Shown here: piece after piece, positions 34,651 to 42,057 of the stretch
Numbering within the stretch: position 1 is the stretch's first letter
Layout of the letters: the number at the start of each line of letters is the position of its first letter
DNA from: Dickeya fangzhongdai
GTDB taxonomy: Bacteria; Pseudomonadota; Gammaproteobacteria; Enterobacterales; Enterobacteriaceae
Assembly (NCBI RefSeq): GCF_002812485.1
Contig: NZ_CP025003.1
Coordinates: 620,001 to 684,000, forward strand
Direction of reading: 5' to 3'
DNA: 64,000 bases
The notes under the pieces: model-generated
The model's input: the letters and a program-made list of their open reading frames with translations, nothing else
Database searches by the model: none
What the model was told of the DNA's origin: nothing
Made by a program: the position numbers and the translations under genes

Positions 34651-34705
34651 CGGGGATTTTCCCCGATGGGGATAAATCCCTTTTACACCAATGAGGGATT
34701 TACCA
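34651..34705 (+). promoter_or_regulatory. RBS-hairpin leader c
   Basis: Hairpin 1 is CGGGGA...TCCCCG (34651-34665). Hairpin 2 pairs TAAATCCC (34673-34680) with GGGATTTA (34695-34702), three bases before ATG 34706. Here the GAGGG Shine-Dalgarno lies in the 3' arm. GGGATTT of hairpin 1 (34653-34659) duplicates the RBS arm and can pair with AAATCCC. Confidence 0.7.
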
Positions 34706-35029
34706 ATGAAATATGATGATTTAGAGCTGACACTTGTTCCTCGTGGCACGAGGGAGTGGGATTACCTGTGGAGTGCACTGGCTAATCATAAAGCAAACCG
34801 CAATTTATCTCAGCCGACTGTAGCCGAAAATTTCGGCGAAGCGTGGGAGTATATGGAAACCCAAAGGGAGACATCATGGTTTGGATTGAGAGAACGTTAT
34901 TTTCATTGTTTTCGCCATCGTATGCATCCGACCTTGGGTCCTATCCGAAAAATCAAAATTCCTGCAAGCAAGGAATTTCAGGCATCAACAGATCTGGTAG
35001 TTACCTGGTCACTGAAATCGACCAGTTAG
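34706..35029 (+). CDS. Hypothetical protein, 107 aa
   Basis: The start at 34706 follows leader c. The product has a tryptophan-rich start (REWDYLWSALANHKANRN) and a basic centre (GLRERYFHCFRHRMHP). It has no membrane segment. No family is recognised; position suggests an ICE maintenance gene. Confidence 0.5.
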   Translation: MKYDDLELTLVPRGTREWDYLWSALANHKANRNLSQPTVAENFGEAWEYMETQRETSWFGLRERYFHCFRHRMHPTLGPIRKIKIPASKEFQASTDLVVTWSLKSTS

Positions 35030-35090
35030 TCAAGCCAAAACGAGCAGAGAAACTTTTCCTAATAGGGTAAAGCTCTCGGCTTTTAAACCT

Positions 35091-35151
35091 CCCGGAGGAT
35101 AACTATCCTCCGGGATGGTTATCTCTGGAATTGTGTTAAGGAGATAACCAT
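35091..35151 (+). promoter_or_regulatory. RBS-hairpin leader d
   Basis: Hairpin 1 is CCCGGAGGAT-aact-ATCCTCCGGG (35091-35114). Hairpin 2 pairs ATGGTTATCTC (35115-35125) with GAGATAACCAT (35141-35151): 11 bp, covering the first two bases of the start codon at 35150. AAGG lies in the loop. GATAAC in hairpin 1 (35098-35103) can pair with GTTATC (35118-35123) instead. Confidence 0.75.
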
Positions 35152-35770
35152 GTCAACGATGTTTCGTTTTACTTCACTCACACTCCGTCCCGTTTTTGAG
35201 CTGCAGAAAGCTCTGAATGGTACACGCAATATTGTTATTCCCGACACACCGTTACGCCTGGTGAAAGTGGGACCAACGGTTTGTCTGCGTGTTGATGACG
35301 CGTATCACCACGATGGACAGATAGTCCGTCAGGCCAGTGCAGAGGCAGAGCAGAATGCCGGTGAACCCAATACGGATGATTTTGCCCGGAGTTTCTTTTT
35401 TCACCATGCCATTTATGGTCAGGTACTGGATGATCTCTGTGACCTGATCATTACGCTGAATGGCACGTCACAGCATATTGAAACCCGTCGTTTTGAGAAA
35501 GTCTGGGTTCCTGTTGCAACATTGCGGCAGGAGACTGAACGTGTGTTCAACCTTGCTCATCAGCATTTTTGTGCGTGCAAGGGGGATGCTGAATTAGCAA
35601 CATGGCGAATAACGGCGTTACGCGCTCTTGATGAAGTGGTGCGGCTCAGTAGTAAACGTGCAAAAGCTACTGACCTGATACGACATGCGGATGCCATTCG
35701 CGCACTGCGTATGCAGATTAGCGATATTACCCCAGAAGGGAAATATCGTCACCGATTTGGTTCCAGGTAA
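35150..35770 (+). CDS. Hypothetical ICE protein, 206 aa
   Basis: The product has an N-terminal beta-rich part (about 1-60) and a helical C-terminal two thirds with many charged residues. No motif I can name is present. The Shine-Dalgarno AAGGAG lies in leader d. It ends 15 bases before the RadC-like gene and probably shares its message. Proteins of this size before radC are common in such ICEs, without known function. Confidence 0.55.
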   Translation: MSTMFRFTSLTLRPVFELQKALNGTRNIVIPDTPLRLVKVGPTVCLRVDDAYHHDGQIVRQASAEAEQNAGEPNTDDFARSFFFHHAIYGQVLDDLCDLIITLNGTSQHIETRRFEKVWVPVATLRQETERVFNLAHQHFCACKGDAELATWRITALRALDEVVRLSSKRAKATDLIRHADAIRALRMQISDITPEGKYRHRFGSR

Positions 35771-35785
35771 CGCAGGATGCTGTTC

Positions 35786-36265
35786 ATGAATGAACTGATA
35801 TCACAATCCTGCTCGAGTTTTCCCGAACGGGAGCAGCGCATTATTGATATGGCGCTGAAACTGCTTGACCGGCGTATCCGAAAGAAAGGGTATTTTATGG
35901 ACTCGCCGGAAGGTGTGCGAACGTATCTTCGACTTAACCTTGAACACCTTGAGCGAGAGGTATTCATCGTTATGTTTCTGGATAACCAGCACCGACTGAT
36001 TGCCAGTGAAACCTTGTTTCTCGGGACAATCAATGCGACCGCAGTGTATCCGCGTGAAGTCGTACGGATGGCGTTGTCATTCAATGCTGCCGCTGTCGTA
36101 TTGTCTCACAATCATCCGTCAGGCAATGCTGCACCGAGCTCGGCAGACCATGCAATAACGAAAAAATTGGTTACTGCACTGGCTCTGATTGATGTCAAGG
36201 TACTTGACCATATTGTTGTTGGTCATGGCGAAATGGTGTCATTTGCCGAGCGTGGCTGGTTATAA
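35786..36265 (+). CDS. RadC-like JAB/MPN domain protein
   Basis: I start at 35786 (AGGA 8 bases upstream). The 159-aa product has the RadC/YeeS core: EREVFIVMFLDNQHRLIASE and the metal-binding JAMM motif HNHPSGNAAPSSAD, then DVKVLDHIVVG. It is the short ICE/prophage form without the helix-hairpin-helix start of chromosomal RadC. Its biochemical task is unknown; it lies beside a CbtA-like toxin gene, as yeeS does near cbtA in E. coli. Confidence 0.88.
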   Translation: MNELISQSCSSFPEREQRIIDMALKLLDRRIRKKGYFMDSPEGVRTYLRLNLEHLEREVFIVMFLDNQHRLIASETLFLGTINATAVYPREVVRMALSFNAAAVVLSHNHPSGNAAPSSADHAITKKLVTALALIDVKVLDHIVVGHGEMVSFAERGWL

Positions 36266-36361
36266 CGATGTTTCTTCTTTAAACGTACTGTCCCGGGCGG
36301 CGCATTTTTCTGCTGGGGGCAGGGCGCGGTCAGGGGCATTTTACCTGACAGGAGAGGCGTT

Positions 36362-36649
36362 ATGTTTTATGACGCAAAATACTGGACTCAGTTGGCATCA
36401 GCCCTGTTAGCCCACCATTTTGGATTAACGTTGAACGATACCAATCTGGGAGAGGCCTGCGTGGTTAACGATCAGATTGGAAAAGGCGTCCAGCCGTTTG
36501 AAGCGGTCAACGAGCTGGTTGACCGATACGAATTGACTCGATTGAACAAGAATACCTATCAGCCACGTTCGCCGTATCTGACGGCAGCGGATCAACTGAT
36601 GGCAAGCCTGGATATCGAGAAACAAAATCCGGTAAACAGCGAAGGTTGA
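36362..36649 (+). CDS. CbtA/YkfI-like toxin-family protein
   Basis: The 95-aa product follows GGAGAGG. The stretch LLAHHFGLTLNDTNLGEACV, then GVQPFEAVNELVDRYELTRL, resembles CbtA (YeeV/YkfI), the toxin that binds MreB and FtsZ. It lacks the longer C-terminus of CbtA. No CbeA-like antitoxin gene is next to it. It follows the RadC-like gene, as in E. coli cryptic prophages. It could be a toxin without partner, or a family member with a changed role. Confidence 0.7.
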   Translation: MFYDAKYWTQLASALLAHHFGLTLNDTNLGEACVVNDQIGKGVQPFEAVNELVDRYELTRLNKNTYQPRSPYLTAADQLMASLDIEKQNPVNSEG

Positions 36650-36679
36650 ATGACCGGTTTGTAACATTAATCACCCACC

Positions 36680-36741
36680 GGGGGAGCTTTCCCCCTGTGG
36701 GGAAGCTCCCTCTTTTTTATTCAAGAGAGAGGAGTTCGACA
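36680..36741 (+). promoter_or_regulatory. RBS-hairpin leader e
   Basis: Hairpin 1 is GGGGG-agcttt-CCCCC (36680-36695). Hairpin 2 pairs GAAGCTCC (36702-36709) with GGAGTTC (36731-36737) through a bulge, extended by CTCTT/AGAG pairs. GGGAGCTT of hairpin 1 (36682-36689) is an exact complement of AAGCTCCC (36703-36710), so the two folds compete. Confidence 0.55.
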
Positions 36742-37662
36742 ATGTTTGAATGGTGCGAAAATCGTCTGGATATCACCGGTAAATCCGTTTGCCTGGATGT
36801 GTTTCAGCAATGGGTCGTCGGTAATTGCACTCCGCATTATCGCCATGCCATACAGCAGAGTATTCAGCTGTTTTTGGCCGGATGTGCCGGCATACTCAAA
36901 CCGGTGAAATCGACGGTATATCCGCCGTATCCGGGGCTGATATCACATGGGATTGGCAGTTCATCCACGCAGAATCAGGCATTCGAGCAATGGCTGGGGT
37001 TATTGCAAAAGGATGCGGTGCTGAACGATGACACTATCCGTTCGATCGAGCGCATTTATCATCAGTCCGGTATCGGCGCGGTGAAGTGGGAAAATGTCCC
37101 ACTGGTATCACGCGGGATAATTTCGGACATCCTGGTACGGCAGTACGAACAGTGGTTTGGTCTTGTCGGTATTGATGATATCGATGTGGCCACATGCTGG
37201 GAGAGGCTGATGGCGTTTCCGGATTACGCGCAACCCTGTGACATGCTGTTGGTGTTACCAACACGCCTGGCCACCGAGTTGAACGGTAACGGTGAACTGC
37301 TGACAGGCATATCAGGTACCTTAAATCTTTATTCACGGCTTTTTGGGATGGAATGGCCGGTGGGACAAAAGGTACGTTATTCCCGGGAGGGAATAAGCAG
37401 TTTAACCGTGTTGTTTGATTCACCCCGGTTTTCACCATCAGGGGATCTGATAGCCGTGTTATCCCGGACCTTTGACTGCCTGATACAGCACACGTACATC
37501 GAGCCAGGAACCACAGTTCATCGTTATGACAGTTATGACCAGGGAGAGCATGTGGGCAGCGGTACTTTGTTACCTGAGTCCGATGTCCGCCCGGTGTTGT
37601 ACCTGGTCAATGACGATACGCCGACCGGGCCAACCCCGGCCGGTATGGCTGTGGGGCAGTGA
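36742..37662 (+). CDS. DUF1281 (Api92-like) protein
   Basis: I chose ATG 36742 after leader e, since MFEWCENRLDITG is the typical family start. The 306-aa product has the ferredoxin-like Api92 domain, including IGIDDIDVATCWERLMAFPD-like spacing. Such proteins are common in SPI-7-type ICEs and in phages of enterobacteria. No enzyme activity is known. It is followed 8 bases later by the DUF5983-like gene. Confidence 0.8.
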   Translation: MFEWCENRLDITGKSVCLDVFQQWVVGNCTPHYRHAIQQSIQLFLAGCAGILKPVKSTVYPPYPGLISHGIGSSSTQNQAFEQWLGLLQKDAVLNDDTIRSIERIYHQSGIGAVKWENVPLVSRGIISDILVRQYEQWFGLVGIDDIDVATCWERLMAFPDYAQPCDMLLVLPTRLATELNGNGELLTGISGTLNLYSRLFGMEWPVGQKVRYSREGISSLTVLFDSPRFSPSGDLIAVLSRTFDCLIQHTYIEPGTTVHRYDSYDQGEHVGSGTLLPESDVRPVLYLVNDDTPTGPTPAGMAVGQ

Positions 37663-37670
37663 GGTCGCTT

Positions 37671-37988
37671 ATGTCTGGCAAAGTGTCACTGCTTCACTGT
37701 CGTGTAGTCAGTACCGGGCATTTGACCGAGGCTGATAATGATCGGCTGCTGGATTTGTCCTGTAATTATCAGGAGTACGGCAGCAGTGAGTGGATACACT
37801 TCACGGGTCAGGGATATTTGATACGGCTTTATGCCTGGTCAAAACCGGTCCTGAAGTTGAAAGAGGTGGGGCTGTCAAAAGACGTTCGGCGTTTGATAGT
37901 CTCACTGGTAAGACGTGACGCTATCGATATGGTGCATTTTGACTGTGCCGGATCGTTGGTTGAGGGTTTTGCCGTTCACGACTGGTAG
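37671..37988 (+). CDS. DUF5983-like protein
   Basis: The start at 37671 has GAGGT 5 bases upstream. The 105-aa product shows VVSTGHLTEADNDRLLDL at the start and DMVHFDCAGSLVEGFAVHDW at the end, which match DUF5983-like proteins. They are common beside DUF1281 and RadC-like genes on mobile elements. The two genes form one transcript, ended by a strong terminator. Confidence 0.7.
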   Translation: MSGKVSLLHCRVVSTGHLTEADNDRLLDLSCNYQEYGSSEWIHFTGQGYLIRLYAWSKPVLKLKEVGLSKDVRRLIVSLVRRDAIDMVHFDCAGSLVEGFAVHDW

Positions 37989-38000
37989 TTTTTAACCTGT

Positions 38001-38031
38001 GGCCACCGGAATACCGGTGGCCATTTTTTTT
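38001..38031 (+). terminator. Rho-independent terminator
   Basis: GGCCACCGG-aata-CCGGTGGCC followed by A and eight T residues. Confidence 0.9.
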
Positions 38032-38039
38032 AACCCAAA

Positions 38040-38089
38040 GGGGAGCACTCCCCGGCGGGCGTGTTCCCTTTTTTTAATGGGGAATACGT
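38040..38089 (+). promoter_or_regulatory. RBS-hairpin leader f
   Basis: Hairpin 1 is GGGGA-gcac-TCCCC (38040-38053). Hairpin 2 pairs CGTGTTCCC (38060-38068) with GGGAATACG (38080-38088), 9 bp with one G.U, one base before ATG 38090. GAGCAC of hairpin 1 can pair with GTGTTC. It comes right after a terminator, so a promoter must lie between or readthrough must occur. Confidence 0.7.
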
Positions 38090-38773
38090 ATGCCTTCCTT
38101 TATTGATCACCAAAAAGCATTTATTGCCGAGTTCAATGCGACAGCGCGTTACCACTCGCGTTATCAGGTATTCCGCGATTTTGTCAGTTGTGCGGCGGCA
38201 GCATTGCACAACCGGGTCTGTATGAATGACAGCCTGGAACAGGCGTATATGGAAACTATCGGGCGGTATGAAAAGGACGATGTCATCCGTTTTTCACATC
38301 TGCTTAGCCGAATAATCCTGGGTATGCATGACGCCCCCCGTGATTTTCTTGGCGGTGTCTTTATGCAACTGGAATTCGGCGATAGCTGCATGGGGCAGTT
38401 CTTCACACCTTGGGATGTCAGTCGGATGATGGCAAAAATACAGTTGATGGGGGTTGATGCGTTGCTTAAGACAAAGCCTTTTGTGACCTTGAGTGAACCT
38501 GCCTGTGGGGCGGGTTGCATGATACTGGCATCGGCAGAAGAGCTTCGGGAACAGGGTTTTGACCCGTCACATCATCTTTGGGTCTCGGCAACGGATATTG
38601 ACTCACTGGCGGCAGACATGACGTTTGTCCAGTTGTCTCTTGCCGGGATACCCGCCCAGGTGATCACCGGGAACGCGCTGACACGGGATTGCCGACGCGT
38701 TCTTTTTACGCCGGCGCATTATTATGGGGGATGGAGCAGGAGGCTCGATTCTTACCAGGATAGTGCGGCTTGA
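38090..38773 (+). CDS. N6-DNA methyltransferase-like protein, short
   Basis: The 227-aa product has the type I modification-like GQFFTPWDVSRMMAK and motif I SEPACGAGCMI (about residues 136-147). The catalytic motif N/D-PP-Y/F expected after the SAM site is not seen; the corresponding region reads VITGNALTRDC. It may be an inactive or target-binding relative. Proteins like this are common on ICEs and plasmids. The gene follows leader f and is ended by a terminator. Confidence 0.75.
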   Translation: MPSFIDHQKAFIAEFNATARYHSRYQVFRDFVSCAAAALHNRVCMNDSLEQAYMETIGRYEKDDVIRFSHLLSRIILGMHDAPRDFLGGVFMQLEFGDSCMGQFFTPWDVSRMMAKIQLMGVDALLKTKPFVTLSEPACGAGCMILASAEELREQGFDPSHHLWVSATDIDSLAADMTFVQLSLAGIPAQVITGNALTRDCRRVLFTPAHYYGGWSRRLDSYQDSAA

Positions 38774-38785
38774 TGTTTGACGTTG

Positions 38786-38808
38786 AACGCCTCTTCGGAG
38801 GCGTTTTG
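38786..38808 (+). terminator. Rho-independent terminator
   Basis: AACGCCTC-ttcg-GAGGCGTT followed by TTG. It marks the left border of the AT-rich cargo segment. Confidence 0.75.
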
Positions 38809-39072
38809 CCTTTTAGGTGATTGTTGAGGATTTTTTTTGACAACCTTATTCAGTATAGCTAAGGTTGATTCTAAATTATTAAATGATTCTTATCTATTCG
38901 GTTGTCTGTATTGGAAGGAACATTGATATGAGTATCTTTCATGAAAAAACTGAAATTCTTACGTTATACGAATAGTCTTTTCAGTCGATAAAGGTGCAGT
39001 GAAGGATATATCGGGGAGCTCTGTGGATAGAGTTTAATATTGGTTGGGGAATGGCTTAAGTAAAGGATAATT

Positions 39073-40548
39073 ATGTTCATTAAATCGATGAGGATAGATA
39101 ATTTCAAGGGCTATCATGGTGGTAATAATTCAATAGATTTCAATATTCCTGATGGTACCACTGAAGGTAGTGGATTGAATATTTTTGTTGGCGAGAATAA
39201 CTCTGGTAAGTCTACAATATTTGAAGCCCTCGACTTTATAAAGGATGGGACAAAGAAGGAGGTTAGTGAACTGGTAAATAAATCTAACCCTGATATAAAA
39301 CCCGATAGTCTGTCTGTTGAAGTTACATATACTGGCGATATAAGCAATGTTGTCAGAGCTCACATTCAGGAAAATAAAATATCTTCTTTTTTGAATCAAA
39401 TATTTATTAATAATAGCTCCGAGTTCTTTCGTGTAAAAAGAATATGGAAAAAAACTAATGAAGGTGATGTAAAGAAAATACTCTTTTGGAATGAATCTGA
39501 TCAGGAGTACTCAAATCCAAGTGGTATTGATGCCCCCTTCAAGAAGTTTTATGATAATAATTTTATTTGGGCTGATACCAATCCAAGTGATGAGTCTAAG
39601 TTTGGTGCTTCCACAATCTGTGGCTCATTGCTGAAAGATATAGCTCTAGGTCATGTTGAAACAACGGAGTATAAAAATTTTGTCACAAGCTATCATGAGC
39701 TGTTTAACAATCAAGGATCTCAGTTAAGAGCAAAAATATCACAAATAGAGAGTCTGGTTCAGCAGGTTTTTTCATCACAATTTGGAGTGGCTAATATCTC
39801 TTTTTCCTTTGAGGAACTTCAGATTGAAAATTTTTTCAAAACTGCTGGTGTTATTATCGATGATGGTGTTTCTGTGCCTATGACTGAAAAAGGTCATGGT
39901 ATGCAAAGGGCTGTAGCTCTTGCTCTTCTGCAGGTTTATGCCGATATTACATCTAATGTCGCTAATGCTCCTGTATCAAAGCCATTTTATTTATTCATAG
40001 ATGAACCGGAAATTTGCCTGCATCCGTCTGGACAAATAAAATTATTGAATGCACTGATGGCAATATCAAAAAGGAAGCAAGTGTTTATAACAACACATTC
40101 ACCTTTTATGCTTTCATCTCCAAATTTGAAAAATGCTGGGCTATTCATCTTCAAAAAAAATAATAATATGAATTTTATTTCTAAGGCCAGCGCATCACCT
40201 ATGTTCCCTTGGAGTCCTTCATGGGGGGAAATTAGTTATAAGGCATATGAGCTACCTACGGTAGATTTGCATAACGAGCTTTATGGGTATTTACAGGAGC
40301 AAAGTGGTCAGCACTCACTTCAGAATTTTGAGCAGTGGTTTAATAATAATGGAATTGCTTGCAGTAAGCAGTGGACTCAGGAAGATCAGGGTATTCCACG
40401 CAATCCACGGCCAGCCACTTTACAAACGTTTATTCGTAATCATATACATCATCCAGAGAATGTCACTATGCAGTCTCAACGATACACTCAAGCAGAGCTC
40501 AAACAATCTATCCAGGAAATGGTAGATTTACTTGCTCGTCTCCCATAA
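39073..40548 (+). CDS. AAA/SMC-like ATPase with HEPN-like C-terminus
   Basis: The 491-aa product has Walker A GENNSGKST (about 40-48) and LFIDEPEICLHPSGQ (about 305-319), followed by VFITTHSPFML, the OLD/ABC-like ATPase order. No TOPRIM follows. The last 45 residues include TFIRNHIHHPENVTM, an RX4H motif typical of HEPN-like ends of abortive-infection ATPases (R at about 455). The gene is AT-rich and has a weak Shine-Dalgarno. A single-gene defence role is likely but inferred. Confidence 0.7.
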   Translation: MFIKSMRIDNFKGYHGGNNSIDFNIPDGTTEGSGLNIFVGENNSGKSTIFEALDFIKDGTKKEVSELVNKSNPDIKPDSLSVEVTYTGDISNVVRAHIQENKISSFLNQIFINNSSEFFRVKRIWKKTNEGDVKKILFWNESDQEYSNPSGIDAPFKKFYDNNFIWADTNPSDESKFGASTICGSLLKDIALGHVETTEYKNFVTSYHELFNNQGSQLRAKISQIESLVQQVFSSQFGVANISFSFEELQIENFFKTAGVIIDDGVSVPMTEKGHGMQRAVALALLQVYADITSNVANAPVSKPFYLFIDEPEICLHPSGQIKLLNALMAISKRKQVFITTHSPFMLSSPNLKNAGLFIFKKNNNMNFISKASASPMFPWSPSWGEISYKAYELPTVDLHNELYGYLQEQSGQHSLQNFEQWFNNNGIACSKQWTQEDQGIPRNPRPATLQTFIRNHIHHPENVTMQSQRYTQAELKQSIQEMVDLLARLP

Positions 40549-40606
40549 TGAGGGTGTATCTTAAATTCTTACTAGTTTTTTAATATGATTGGTTATGATT
40601 TGATAT

Positions 40607-40642
40607 CTGACATAAACGCCTCTCTGGAGGCTTTTATGTCAG
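40607..40642. terminator. Bidirectional terminator
   Basis: CTGACATAAACGCCTC and its complement flank a small loop. The structure overlaps the stop codon of the leftward DUF4238 gene. Confidence 0.8.
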
Positions 40643-41670
40643 TTCAATAACCATTCTAGGTCTTCTTTACAGCAAGCATAGATTTGCGCGTCGCTAAGTT
40701 GAGCTATCTTCTCGTTCAATGAGTGAACTTCTTCTTTTGAAATATGCAATATTTGAGTTTGCCAGTTATCATGTTGTGCCATTTTTATTGCTAGTTCCGG
40801 AGTTATTGGGTAATAAAAACTATTTCCCTGAATGTTTTGATAATCCGGGTCTGCCATTAGGTTAATCACCGGTTGATCAGCTGTGATAAAGTGATTATTA
40901 GGTGGTGATATTAACAAATCTAGTTTCATCGGGTTTAGTATGGAAAATAACGTTACCATTTCAAGAACTTGATTTTCGATAAGGTAGGGTACTATTTTTT
41001 CTATCTTTAAGTTATTATCAATCTCATAGAGCTGAGCTCTTGCTGTTCTTATGGATATAGAAACCTGTTCTCTAATGAGTGGCTCGGCCAGTTTTTCCAT
41101 GTTTTTTCCAATGACAGGTTTAGACATTTTGATGAATTCATAAAGTTGAATAAACCTTTTTCTTTGGCTCGTTGTTCTGGCATATTGCATGAACAGAAAG
41201 AAAGCGAATTCTATTCGTTGTTTTTCACAGAGAAAAAATTCTAAGTCCTTTTTCTCTAAAGTGGCAAGGTAATGAATCCCCCATGATTCATAAAATCCTT
41301 GAATTTCCTCGCCAAACTGTTTCCTGAAATCTGAAAGATTCTGATTCCCCTTGTCTTCTAATTTGCTATTTTTCAGGTTTTTGTTGATGTTTTCTATTTT
41401 TATTACGTTTTTTAAGGTGTCAAACAGGGGAAGTTCTTGTTTGGATTTATTATTTGGTTTTGAAAGAAAAGCCAAGGCTATTTTTTCAAGATCGGTTAAC
41501 TCTTTTAGTTCATAAAAATCTCTTTCGTGTGCTATCCCCATCAATGATGGGTTATGTATGGCTCTGTTTTTTTTAAAGTAACACCATATTTTCCCCTTGG
41601 TTTCTTTATTGTCAGTCCAGGAGGATAGGTATTTTCTATATACATGGTGTTGTTTTCTGGTGATCTTCAT
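40639..41670 (-). CDS. DUF4238 family protein
   Basis: The 343-aa product starts KITRKQHHVYRKYLSSW, the signature histidine pair and pattern of DUF4238. Further family features are the KIWCYFKKNR segment and, near the end, PPNNHFITADQPVINL. The family is common in mobile and defence-rich regions, without a known reaction. The gene is AT-rich and convergent with the AAA-HEPN gene across a shared terminator. Confidence 0.75.
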   Translation of the reverse strand: MKITRKQHHVYRKYLSSWTDNKETKGKIWCYFKKNRAIHNPSLMGIAHERDFYELKELTDLEKIALAFLSKPNNKSKQELPLFDTLKNVIKIENINKNLKNSKLEDKGNQNLSDFRKQFGEEIQGFYESWGIHYLATLEKKDLEFFLCEKQRIEFAFFLFMQYARTTSQRKRFIQLYEFIKMSKPVIGKNMEKLAEPLIREQVSISIRTARAQLYEIDNNLKIEKIVPYLIENQVLEMVTLFSILNPMKLDLLISPPNNHFITADQPVINLMADPDYQNIQGNSFYYPITPELAIKMAQHDNWQTQILHISKEEVHSLNEKIAQLSDAQIYACCKEDLEWLLN

Positions 41671-41801
41671 TCTTATCCTTTCTTATTTTTTATGCGCTAA
41701 TCCATAAGTTTTACTAAAGACATAATCAGTTTTCTATAGCGTCTGTGTAGGTGTTCCCTGCACAGTGTTCGTATCATTTTTTCTCCTTATGGAATACTGG
41801 C

Positions 41802-42033
41802 ATGACATACTCAGACACCCCCGAGCAATCCGCTGTCATTAACTGGAAAGGGCGGCATCTGGTGGTTAATACCTTTGTTGGCACGGGAAAAGCATCAACA
41901 CTGGTGCTATACACCTAGGCTAATACTGATACGAAGATGCTTTACCTCGCTTATAATCGCGCTGCCCACGATGAAGCTGAGCGAAAATTTCCCTTCAATG
42001 TCGAGTGCAAAACGTCACATCAGCTCGCCTGGA
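41802..42033 (+). pseudogene. Truncated copy of the UvrD-like helicase 5' end
   Basis: About 230 bp match the first 232 bp of the helicase gene at 50735-50966 closely. The copy has an in-frame TAG (41916-41918), a changed Walker A (GTGKA for GTGKT), and stops matching at 42033, where unrelated sequence begins. It cannot encode a working enzyme. With the intact gene it brackets the segment 42,034-50,734 as a direct repeat. Confidence 0.9.
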
Positions 42034-42057
42034 AGTTGCAGGACAAATAGGCCCCGG

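Larger units (their letters stand above)
34..34706 (+). other. placeholder removed
   Basis: Not a feature. Confidence 0.

Noticed and set aside
36321-36361. GTCAGG...CCTGAC hairpin before the CbtA-like gene as a seventh leader
   Set aside because: The 3' arm does not reach the start codon and no RBS mimic with competing pairing is seen.
33641-38089. CRISPR-like array from the repeated G/C-run hairpins
   Set aside because: Spacing is set by genes, the units are not identical repeats, and no cas gene is present.
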